A stretch of 32,207 nt of DNA from Chloroflexota bacterium (lineage in GTDB: Bacteria; Chloroflexota; Limnocylindria; P2-11E): assembly GCA_005887995.1 (NCBI GenBank), contig VBJD01000070.1, positions 1-32,207 on the forward strand, in the 5' to 3' direction. Position 1 is the stretch's first letter. Every line of letters begins with the position of its first letter. The notes under the pieces were generated by a model that saw only the letters and a program-made list of their open reading frames with translations, was not told the origin of the DNA and did no database searches. The position numbers and the translations under genes were made by a program. Below, piece after piece: positions 14,836 through 22,022 of the stretch.

Positions 14836-16142
14836 CGCGCCGCCTCCATCGAGCGTACCTGCGCCGCCAGCGCCGCGACCACCGCAGGGTCGAGCTCGCC
14901 CTGCGCGACGGCGCTCTGAAGGATGCGCACCGCCTGGGGCTCCGAGACGCGCGCGCGGTCGGCGCGGTCGACGAGGAGCGCCTCGAAACGATCGGCGACC
15001 GTCACGACGCGGACCTCGAGCGGGAGCTGCTCCGCGCGAAGCGCGTCCGGATAACCCTTGCCGTCCAGGCGCTCGTGATGCCAGCGGACGATCGGCAGGA
15101 TCGCGCGCAGTGGCTGAAGACCGCGAAGGATCTGCTCACCGTGGATCGGATGGCTGGCGACGAGCTCGCGCTCGGCCGGCGTGAGCTCGCCATGCCTCTG
15201 CACGAGCGCCGGCGGGAGCTTCGCGTTGCCGATGTCGCGCAGCAGCGCGCCAAGACGGATCGTGCGGATGGCCTGTTCGTCCAGTCCGAGCACCTGCGCG
15301 ATCGCGACCGCGCGCGCCGCGACGCGCTCGGAGTGTCCCATCGTCGACCGGTCATGGCTTTCGAGCGCGGTCGCGAGCGTAATGAGCGCATCCGCCGCGG
15401 CGTCGAGGTCGCGGTTGATCCGACGCTCGCGCACGAGCAGCCCCGCATCGCGCACCAGGCTCTCGTCGAGACGCGCCGCTTCGGGACCTGGCGCGACGCC
15501 GTCGCCGACGATCTCGAGCACCGCGGTCTCGTCATCGGCGAGCTCCTCCGGCACCATGCCGCCCGCGTCGACGAGCACGAGGTCCGCGGGCTGACCGCCC
15601 TCCTCGATGACGTCGAACGACGACGCGAGCAGTGTCTGTGCGCGGTGACGTCGTGCGCCGTCGGAGAGCGCGAGCGCGACCGTCGGTCGTTGGCGCGCGG
15701 GCCGCACGGTCGGCCGCTCGAGTCGCGGCGCGCGCGCGCTGCGCGCCTGCGCAAGGACCGCGTCGATACGCGCAAGGAGCTCGGCGGCGTTCCACGGCTT
15801 CGTGACGTAGTCGGCCGCGCCGCACGACAGCCCACGCACCTTGTCGACGACCTCGCCGCGCGCAGACAGGAAGATGACCGGGATGTGCGCGGTGTTGCCA
15901 TCGCTCTTGATACGCAGGCACACGTCGTATCCGTCGGTGTCGGGCAGCATCACGTCGAGCAGGACGAGGTCCGGCACGATCTTCTTCACGAGCGCGAGGC
16001 CTTCGCTGCCATCACGACCGACGGACACGAGCATGCCGTTCGCCTGGAGGCGGCGCTGGAGCACGTCCGCCGAAGCCGGATCGTCCTCGACGACGACTAC
16101 GTTCGTCGGCGGCTTCACTGGGTTGATCTGCGGCAGCGTCAT
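14832..16142 (-). CDS. REC-HD-GYP response regulator with degenerate HD motif
   Basis: Residues 13-130 are a receiver domain (Asp20-Asp21, phospho-acceptor Asp63 in LLDVMLP, Lys115 in TKPW). Residues ~150-235 are a linker that looks like a decayed second receiver (TVALALSDGARRHRAQTLLASSF, then ADLVLVDAGG). Residues ~245-430 are an HD-GYP-like domain: MGHSERVAARAVAIAQVLGL, SHPIHGEQIL, WHHERLDGKGYPDAL and TVADRFEALL are kept. However, the defining HD-x-GK motif reads RDIGN (residues 302-306): the metal-binding His is Arg and the Lys is Asn. It is therefore probably weakly active or inactive as a phosphodiesterase and may work as a phosphorylation-switched binding protein. ATGA overlaps join it to the genes on both sides. 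Confidence 0.9.
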   Translation of the reverse strand: MTLPQINPVKPPTNVVVVEDDPASADVLQRRLQANGMLVSVGRDGSEGLALVKKIVPDLVLLDVMLPDTDGYDVCLRIKSDGNTAHIPVIFLSARGEVVDKVRGLSCGAADYVTKPWNAAELLARIDAVLAQARSARAPRLERPTVRPARQRPTVALALSDGARRHRAQTLLASSFDVIEEGGQPADLVLVDAGGMVPEELADDETAVLEIVGDGVAPGPEAARLDESLVRDAGLLVRERRINRDLDAAADALITLATALESHDRSTMGHSERVAARAVAIAQVLGLDEQAIRTIRLGALLRDIGNAKLPPALVQRHGELTPAERELVASHPIHGEQILRGLQPLRAILPIVRWHHERLDGKGYPDALRAEQLPLEVRVVTVADRFEALLVDRADRARVSEPQAVRILQSAVAQGELDPAVVAALAAQVRSMEAAR

Positions 16143-16885
16143 GCGATGAGCTCCTGGTCGCCGAGGAGGTGACGCATCGCGACGACGTACTTTGACGGCC
16201 GCTCGTTGACCATGTGGTCGCGGATGTAGCTGTACAGCTCGTCCGCCCAGTGCGGGAGGTCATCGAACCACTTCACCTCGATGATCACGCCGGGCTCGCG
16301 CTCGATGACCGGTCCGATGCGGCACGGGATCGCGTCATCGGTGTTCGCCTGCCACGGGATGGCGAGATACATGAGGTTGTGATCGGCCGTGATGCGCACC
16401 GTGCCGTCGGGCGACGAGTACGCGATGCGGTTGTACTGCGTCACGACGACCGGCCGCACGCCCGCCTTCACGAGCGCAGTCATGTGCGGGATGAGACTGT
16501 CCTCGGCGGCTTCGATCTTCTTGTCGCCGCGGAGGTAGGCCATCACATCGTTCGTCGGGACGACGTATCGCTCCTTCATCCCGAGCTCGGGGCGGTCGTC
16601 CTTCATCTCGAGGAAGAGCGTCTCGCCGACGAACGCCTCGTTCGGACGCGTGCGGTGGTACTCACGGAGGCGCAGCTGCGTCGCATGGCCCGTCTTCTCG
16701 GCGCGGAGCACCTTCCAGTCCGCCGTGTCGCAATACGTCGTCGTCGACCACTGGTACGGACGGTCGTCGCGATCGAGCGGCAGATAGGTACCGGCCGTGC
16801 GCAGCGCGAGGCGCGCGACCGCTTCGTTCACGAGGAAGCGATGCTCCTTGCGCGGCTCGGTCGTGGAGATCCGTGACACGGTCAT
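16139..16885 (-). CDS. VTC-domain polyphosphate polymerase
   Basis: This 248-residue protein is a free-standing VTC tunnel domain, the catalytic part of yeast Vtc4, which makes polyphosphate from ATP. The basic and acidic positions that line the tunnel are recognisable: Arg12-Lys13-Glu14 (EPRKEHRFLV), TTYCDTADW, Arg72 and Arg74 (LRLREY), Glu93 and Lys95 (FLEMKD), Arg153 (YNRIAY), Arg164 (VRITAD), Glu203 and Lys205 (IIEVKW) and Lys232 near the C-terminus (SKYVVAMRH). There is no SPX domain, signal peptide or membrane helix, so it should act in the cytoplasm. It lies between a histidine kinase and a REC-HD-GYP gene with 4-base ATGA overlaps on both sides, so its synthesis is tied to the signalling proteins. 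Activity is inferred from the conserved residues. Confidence 0.85.
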   Translation of the reverse strand: MTVSRISTTEPRKEHRFLVNEAVARLALRTAGTYLPLDRDDRPYQWSTTTYCDTADWKVLRAEKTGHATQLRLREYHRTRPNEAFVGETLFLEMKDDRPELGMKERYVVPTNDVMAYLRGDKKIEAAEDSLIPHMTALVKAGVRPVVVTQYNRIAYSSPDGTVRITADHNLMYLAIPWQANTDDAIPCRIGPVIEREPGVIIEVKWFDDLPHWADELYSYIRDHMVNERPSKYVVAMRHLLGDQELIA

Positions 16886-18429
16886 GCATCGGCCCCGTGA
16901 AAAGCGCGATCGGCCCCCGGCAGGCGCATCTCGATGACCGCGCCGGGCTCGCCGGGGTTCGCGACGCGGATGCTGCCGCCGTGCAGCTCGACGGCGAGCT
17001 TGCAGAAGGCGAGGCCGAGGCCCGTCCCGCCGCGGCTCCGCCCTCCCGCCGTCTGATAGAAGCGATCGAAGACGTTGGGCGCGTCTGCCGTCGTGATGCC
17101 CGGCCCGGTGTCGGAAACCCGCACGGTCACCCAGCCATCGACGGCAGGCGACGCATCGATGCGAGCCGCGCCGCCGCTCGGCGTGTGCTTCACCGCGTTC
17201 GCGAGCAGGTTCGTGAGGACGCGCACGAGCAGCGTCTCGTCGACGTACAGGTCGATGTCCTTCACCTCGCAGGTCATCGTCACCCCGCGCGCGCGCGCTT
17301 CGGCCGCGAGCTGCGCCATGCTCTTGCGCCCGAGATCGCCGACGGGGATGACGCGCCGGTCGGCCTGTAACTTGCCCTCCTCCATCTTGTAGACGTCGAG
17401 GAGCGCATTGACCATGCGCAGCAGCTCGGTGACGTTCGATTCGGAAAGGCCGAGGAGCTCGCTGAACTCCGGACGTGACGCGTCGAGCTGGCCCAGGCGA
17501 ACGAGCTGCAGGAAGGCGACGAGGCTGTTCGCGAGGTTACGGATGTCATGGCCGAGCATCCCGATGAGTTCCTGTCGCGAGTTCTCGAGCTTGTGCAGCG
17601 CTTCGTTGCGCGAGCGCAGCTCGTCCTGCAGATGCTTCGTGTACAGCGCGCTGCGCACGCGCGCCGTCAGCTCGATGGAGTCGACGGGCTTGCGGATGTA
17701 GTCGACGCCACCGACCTCGAAGCCCTTCGACAGGTCCTCCGCCTCGGCGCGCGCTGTGACGAAGATCACCGGGATCGGAGCGGTGCGGTCGTTCATCTTG
17801 AGACGGCGGCACACGTCGTAGCCGTCGAGACCCGGCATCATGATGTCCAGCAGGACGAGGTCGGGCATCTCGCCTTCGGCCATGCGGAGCGCGGTCTCGC
17901 CGTTCGTCGCGCGAAGCGTCTCCGCGCCGAGCGATTCGAGGCGACGCACGAGGATCTCGACGTTGGCCGGCTCGTCGTCGACGACGAGCACGCGCCCGAG
18001 GCGCTCCATCGGCTGCTTCGGCGCGCGAGCCCGTACACCCTGTGCGGTGGTAGCGCGGCCGTCCTCGAGGTAGCGCGCCAGGACGGCGCGAAGCTCCGCC
18101 GGTGCGTATGGCTTGGAGACGAAGTCGTCGCAGCCCGCCTCGATCGCGCGCGCGCGGTCCTGCTGCATCGCGAGCGCCGAGACCGCGATGATCGGGATCT
18201 CGCGGGCCCACTCTTCCTCGCGCAGCATCTTCGTCACGGTCCAGCCGTCCATCCGCGGGAGGAGCAGGTCGACAAGGATCGCGTCCGGCCGCGCGCTGCG
18301 CGCCTTCTCGAGACCGGACGCGCCGTCGGTCGCGGAGAGCGGCTCGTGTCCGGCCGCGCGGATGATCCGCTGCGCCACGTCGAGGTTGTTCACGTCATCT
18401 TCGATGACGAGCACTCGCGCCACGCTCAT
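16882..18429 (-). CDS. Soluble REC-REC-histidine kinase
   Basis: A 515-residue protein with two receivers ahead of a kinase core. REC1 (residues 4-122) has Asp11-Asp12, Asp54 (ILVDLLLP) and Lys106 in CDDFVSKPY; REC2 (~145-262) has Asp151-Asp152, Asp195 (LLDIMMPG) and Lys247 (IRKP). A coiled linker leads to the HisKA region with His294 (IGMLGHDIRNLANSL), then a HATPase_c domain with N-box NLLANAVKHTPSGG, G1 DTGPGI and G2 GGTGLGLAFC. It has no membrane helix. With receivers at the N-terminus it is probably controlled by phosphate from the membrane kinase encoded just upstream (ATGA overlap at 18426). ATG 18429 is chosen from that overlap; the open frame extends to 18705 but that part shadows the upstream gene. 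Confidence 0.92.
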   Translation of the reverse strand: MSVARVLVIEDDVNNLDVAQRIIRAAGHEPLSATDGASGLEKARSARPDAILVDLLLPRMDGWTVTKMLREEEWAREIPIIAVSALAMQQDRARAIEAGCDDFVSKPYAPAELRAVLARYLEDGRATTAQGVRARAPKQPMERLGRVLVVDDEPANVEILVRRLESLGAETLRATNGETALRMAEGEMPDLVLLDIMMPGLDGYDVCRRLKMNDRTAPIPVIFVTARAEAEDLSKGFEVGGVDYIRKPVDSIELTARVRSALYTKHLQDELRSRNEALHKLENSRQELIGMLGHDIRNLANSLVAFLQLVRLGQLDASRPEFSELLGLSESNVTELLRMVNALLDVYKMEEGKLQADRRVIPVGDLGRKSMAQLAAEARARGVTMTCEVKDIDLYVDETLLVRVLTNLLANAVKHTPSGGAARIDASPAVDGWVTVRVSDTGPGITTADAPNVFDRFYQTAGGRSRGGTGLGLAFCKLAVELHGGSIRVANPGEPGAVIEMRLPGADRAFHGADA

Positions 18430-20750
18430 CCCCTCGCCCCGAGCGAGACAGCCGGCTCGGACGGCATCACGCGCATGCGCACGGGAAGCGTGAAGCGGAA
18501 GGTGCTGCCGACGCCCACCGCGCTTTCCACCCAGAGGCGACCGCCGTGCAGCGCGACAAGGCGCTTGCTGATCGCTAGCCCGAGGCCGGTGCCACCGTAG
18601 CGGCGCGTCGTCGAGCTGTCGGCCTGCCGGAACTCGTCGAAGATGTAGGCGATCGCGTCCTGCGGGATGCCGACGCCGGTGTCGATCACGGCGAGCGTGA
18701 TCCACCCGTCGCCGGCGGACGCCGCGATGGTGACACTGCCGTGGTCGGTGAACTTCACGGCGTTCGCGGCGAGGTTCACGAGGACCTGACGCACGCGCGC
18801 GCGATCCGCGAATGCGGCGGGCAGGCTGCGCGGGATGTCCATCTCGAGCGCGAGACCCTTCGCGTCCGCCTGTGGCCGGATGAGCTCGATGACCTCCTCG
18901 ATGACGGCGTTGATGTTCACCTCTTCGGCGTTGAGCTCCATCTTTCCGGCTTCGATCTTCGCGAGGTCGAGGAGCCCGTTGATGAGGCCAAGGAGGTTGT
19001 CGGCAGCCTGTGAGACGCGCTGAAGGTCGGCGCCCTGCTGCTCGGTCAGGTCACCGTCAAGGCCGTCGAGCATGAGCTTCGTGTAACCGATGATCGCGTT
19101 CATCGGCGTGCGCAGCTCATGGCTGACGGATGCGAGGAACTCGCTCTTGAGGCGGTTCGCGCGCTCGAGCTGCAGGTTGCCTTCGCGCAGCTCGGACACC
19201 AGGTCCGCGTTCTCTTTTGCCACCGAGACGAGCCGTGCGATCGTGCGCAGCGCTCGCGCCTCGGTCTCGCTGATGTCGCGCGGCTCCTTGAAGTACGCGG
19301 ACAGGAGTCCGACCGCGCGACCGCGGGCCGACAGCGGGATGTGCGCCACGTACGGCAGCGGCGACGACGGCACCTGCATGTGCTGGATGCGGTTGGGGTC
19401 GTGCACCGTCGACACGAGCACGCGCGTCGCGATCGCGGCCGCGGTGTCGGGATCGATGTTCATCACCGTCGCCGGCACAAGGCGCCCGCCGGAGCCGGTC
19501 GGCGCGCCTGGCGGATCCTCGCGGATGACGATCGACGCGCCGTCGGCGCGGAAGAGCGCGACCATACGCGAGAGCGATTCGGCGAAGATGCGCTCACGGT
19601 CGGTCACACCGACGACCGCGTCGGCCACCTCGTTCACGGTGCGCACCTCGGCGAGGTACTCCTGCTGCGCGCGGTCACGGTCTTGGAGCGATCGCGCCAT
19701 GGTGTCGAACGCGCGCTCGAGCGTGCCGATCTCGTGCTCCGAGCGCTGCTGCACGGCGACGTCGAGATCGCCGCCTTCGATCTTCTGCGCCGCCGCCGCG
19801 AGATTCGCGAGCGGAGTGGTCATCGACGTCGCCGAACGGTACGCGAAGAAGGTGACGAGGACGATGAGCCCGAGCGCGAGGGCCGCGACGATCGCGACAA
19901 GCGTGCGCTGCGCGTTCTGCACCGGGTCCGTCGGAACGAGGACCGCGAGCACGCCCGGGTTCTGACGCTGCGAGCGGACCACGTGGAAGATGCCGTAGTA
20001 CTCCTGACCTTCGACCTTGACGTTCTTGAAGAGCGTGTCGCCCGGAGCGTTGTCGACATCGGTGACCGACGGGAAGATCGCGCCGTCCACGAACTCAGCC
20101 TTGCCGTCCGGTGTCGTGAACGTCGATCCACGGACCTTGCCGTTCCAGATGAGCGCGATCTGCGCGTCGCTGTTCGTGTTGATGCTCCGCAGGAATTCGT
20201 TGCCGAGCTTGCCTCCTACCTCCACGTAGCCCACGGGCTCGAGATCGGCGCCGCGCACGACGAAGATCGCACGGATGACCAGCCCGTCGGCCTCGTCCGA
20301 AAGTACCCACGATTGCTGTGCGCCGGCGCGCGCGAGCGCAAGGAGCTCGGGGTGAAGGCTCTCGCCGGGTTTCACGTCCTGCGCCCCGGCGATGTAGACG
20401 CCGGTGAGGTCGGCAACGTTCATGAGATTCACGCCAAGACGTGACTTCTGAGGGATGAGGAACGCCTGCAGGCCCAGCGTGTCTCGCGCTTCGGTGAGTT
20501 CTCGGGTCGTCGGCAGACCGGCGATGAGGTTCGCCGCACGGATGAGCTGCGTCTGCTGGTCCTCGATCTCGTTCGCGGCGGTCTGCGCCACGATGTTCGC
20601 CTCGTCCTCGAACTGCTTCGTGACGAGGTCGTTCGACTCGTAGAGCGCGACGGCCGCGAGGACGATGAGCGCCACGACCGCGACGCCAACTGTCCGGCTG
20701 ACCAGCGCGCGAAGCAGGCTCGGCGCGAAGAGCTGTCGGAAGAAGGACAT
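18426..20750 (-). CDS. Membrane sensor histidine kinase (extracytoplasmic sensor-HAMP-GAF-HisKA-HATPase)
   Basis: A 774-residue kinase. Helix 1 is at about residues 18-38 (TVGVAVVALIVLAAVALYE), an extracytoplasmic sensor domain of about 240 residues follows (Cache/CHASE-like layout; LTGVYIAGAQDVKPGE, EPVGYVEVGGKLG), helix 2 is at about 282-303, HAMP at about 304-357, a GAF-like domain at about 375-515, and the kinase core has His544 (SVSHELRTPMNAIIGY), N-box Asn663 (ANAVKF), G1 DTGVGI (690-695) and G2 GGTGLGLAIS (719-728). All catalytic motifs are intact. Its gene starts 8 bases after the PstS-like lipoprotein gene, so the lipoprotein may present its ligand to the sensor domain; the downstream REC-REC kinase, which overlaps by ATGA, is the likely partner. 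Confidence 0.93.
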   Translation of the reverse strand: MSFFRQLFAPSLLRALVSRTVGVAVVALIVLAAVALYESNDLVTKQFEDEANIVAQTAANEIEDQQTQLIRAANLIAGLPTTRELTEARDTLGLQAFLIPQKSRLGVNLMNVADLTGVYIAGAQDVKPGESLHPELLALARAGAQQSWVLSDEADGLVIRAIFVVRGADLEPVGYVEVGGKLGNEFLRSINTNSDAQIALIWNGKVRGSTFTTPDGKAEFVDGAIFPSVTDVDNAPGDTLFKNVKVEGQEYYGIFHVVRSQRQNPGVLAVLVPTDPVQNAQRTLVAIVAALALGLIVLVTFFAYRSATSMTTPLANLAAAAQKIEGGDLDVAVQQRSEHEIGTLERAFDTMARSLQDRDRAQQEYLAEVRTVNEVADAVVGVTDRERIFAESLSRMVALFRADGASIVIREDPPGAPTGSGGRLVPATVMNIDPDTAAAIATRVLVSTVHDPNRIQHMQVPSSPLPYVAHIPLSARGRAVGLLSAYFKEPRDISETEARALRTIARLVSVAKENADLVSELREGNLQLERANRLKSEFLASVSHELRTPMNAIIGYTKLMLDGLDGDLTEQQGADLQRVSQAADNLLGLINGLLDLAKIEAGKMELNAEEVNINAVIEEVIELIRPQADAKGLALEMDIPRSLPAAFADRARVRQVLVNLAANAVKFTDHGSVTIAASAGDGWITLAVIDTGVGIPQDAIAYIFDEFRQADSSTTRRYGGTGLGLAISKRLVALHGGRLWVESAVGVGSTFRFTLPVRMRVMPSEPAVSLGARG

Positions 20751-20758
20751 CGTCTCGG

Positions 20759-21601
20759 CTAGAGGCTCGCGATGATCTTCTGGCCGTCCGGGCCTTTCAC
20801 CCAGGCAATGAACGCCTTGACCGCAGGCTTCAGCTTTGATCCGTCGGTGTTGTAGACGAAGAAGAGCGGCCGGCGGATCGGGTACGTGCCGTTCGCGAGG
20901 TTCTCTCGCGTCGCGGCGACGTTGTCGATGCTGAGCAATTTCACGTCGGTCGAGTTAAAGGACGAGGCGTTCATCGTCATCATGCCGATCGAGTCCTTGA
21001 AGGATCCGATCGCCTTGAGCGTCTCATCGATCTGGAAGACCTCGATGGCGTCCTTGGCATACGTGGGCTTCGTCGAGCCGAAGAAGTACGACTCGAATGC
21101 CGACCGTGTCGAGGACTCCGGCTCGCGCAGCAGGACGCGGATCTTGCCCGCCGCGCCGCCGACGTCCTTCCAGTCAGTGATCTGGCCGGTGAAGATCTTC
21201 GCGACCTGATCCTTGCTGAGCGCCTTCACGGTGTTCGTCGCGTTCACACCGACGCCCGTCCCCGATGTGCCGATCGAGATCGTCTCGACCGTGCCCTTCT
21301 CAGGCGCCTTGAGATCGCGGCTGATGTACCCGATATCGATGGTGTTCTCGACCGCCAGCTTCACGCCCGCGTCCGAGCCGACGTCGTCGAAACCTTGCCA
21401 GATGACTGTCGTATGGATCTTGGAGAAGGCGCTCGTGAGCGCGCGAACGCTGTCGATCGCGCCACCGCCGCCCTTGATCACGTAGGTACCCGCGATCGGG
21501 TCCTCGGTGGGCTTGACCTGGATGGGACCGGCGCCGCCGCAGCTGGCCAGCAGCGCGACGACGAGCGTTCCCAAAACGAACGTTCTGACCACGTTTGTCA
21601 C
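20759..21601 (-). CDS. PstS-like (PBP_like_2) substrate-binding lipoprotein, likely sensor partner
   Basis: The 280-residue protein starts with a lipoprotein signal peptide (RTFVLGTLVVALLASC; lipobox LASC, Cys21). The mature part follows the PstS-type binding-protein fold: DIGYISRDLKAPEKG, GTSGTGVGVNATNTVKALSKDQVAKIFTGQITDWKDVGG, then LREPESSTRSAFESYFFG, corresponding to the segments that hold phosphate in PstS. Some consensus positions differ (the first loop reads IKGGGGAID), so phosphate is only the leading candidate ligand. No pstC, pstA or pstB gene is near; instead a sensor kinase follows after 8 bases. This suggests a sensing rather than a transport role. GTG start at 21601 with GGAGG 6 bases ahead. 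A C-rich putative regulator element lies 50-90 bases upstream. Confidence 0.85.
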   Translation of the reverse strand: MTNVVRTFVLGTLVVALLASCGGAGPIQVKPTEDPIAGTYVIKGGGGAIDSVRALTSAFSKIHTTVIWQGFDDVGSDAGVKLAVENTIDIGYISRDLKAPEKGTVETISIGTSGTGVGVNATNTVKALSKDQVAKIFTGQITDWKDVGGAAGKIRVLLREPESSTRSAFESYFFGSTKPTYAKDAIEVFQIDETLKAIGSFKDSIGMMTMNASSFNSTDVKLLSIDNVAATRENLANGTYPIRRPLFFVYNTDGSKLKPAVKAFIAWVKGPDGQKIIASL

Positions 21602-21649
21602 CCTTCGCCTCCATACGGCAAATCGATGCCCGGAAGAATGAGGGTCAGT

Positions 21650-21693
21650 CTCCCTAAACGGTAGGAGCCCTACATCCCCCTAACGGGGAGTAG
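21650..21693 (-). promoter_or_regulatory. C-rich tandem element upstream of the PstS-like gene (copy C)
   Basis: Two related units occur on the plus strand: CTCCCTAAACGGTAG (21650-21664) and CCCCCTAACGGGGAGTAG (21676-21693). The second contains CCCC and GGGG arms around TAAC and is preceded by CTACAT, resembling the CTATC-CCCC boxes elsewhere in the island. It lies where the promoter of the PstS-kinase-VTC operon should be and overlaps the stop codon of the DUF2277 gene. Confidence 0.4.
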
Positions 21694-21949
21694 TGCGGCC
21701 TACACCATTTTGATGACGCCGGGGCCCCGGTTGAGGCCGATCTGAGCGTGCTTTGGACGGTGGAAGCCGTTGCAGCAGCCGGTCGGTGGTCGCGGCGACC
21801 TCGGCGACAGCGGCGTCGAAGGCCTCGGCGTTCCTCGGCGCGGGCGACCGGAAGCCGGACACCTTGCGCACGAATTGGAGCGCGGCCGCCCGAATCTCCT
21901 CGTCGGTCGCGGGCATTGGGGAGCGGAGCGTACGGATGCTTCTGCACAT
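21680..21949 (-). CDS. DUF2277 family protein
   Basis: An 89-residue protein whose first 60 residues match the DUF2277 signature: MCRSIRTLRSPMPATDEEIRAAALQFVRKVSGFRSP, then NAEAFDAAVAEVAATTDRLLQRLP. The family is small, cytoplasmic and of unknown function, common in Actinobacteria and Chloroflexota. The last ~25 residues (Arg/Pro/Gly-rich) do not look like the usual basic helical tail, so the C-terminus may be locally altered or frameshifted. No ribosome-binding site precedes the ATG; instead 17-bp direct repeats end 6 bases before it. It lies between the kinase-like gene and the PstS-like gene on the same strand. Confidence 0.8.
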   Translation of the reverse strand: MCRSIRTLRSPMPATDEEIRAAALQFVRKVSGFRSPAPRNAEAFDAAVAEVAATTDRLLQRLPPSKARSDRPQPGPRRHQNGVGRTTPR

Positions 21950-21955
21950 GGCTTC

Positions 21956-22002
21956 TTGAGGTTACGACGCTTTTGAGATTACGACGCTTTTGAGGTTACG
22001 AC
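21956..22002. repeat. Three tandem 17-bp direct repeats upstream of the DUF2277 gene
   Basis: TTGAGGTTACGACGCTT (21956-21972), TTGAGATTACGACGCTT (21973-21989, one change), and a third partial copy TTGAGGTTACGAC (21990-22002) lie head to tail with no spacer. They fill most of the 73 bases between the kinase-like gene and the DUF2277 start, and are AT-richer than their surroundings. They could be an operator array; an iteron-like role is not supported by any replication gene. Confidence 0.75.
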
Positions 22003-22022
22003 ACAAGCGCGAGTCGGCCGTC

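Noticed and set aside
21956-22002. CRISPR or replication-iteron reading of the 17-bp repeats
   Set aside because: The repeats have no spacers, number fewer than three full copies, and no cas or replication-initiator gene is present.
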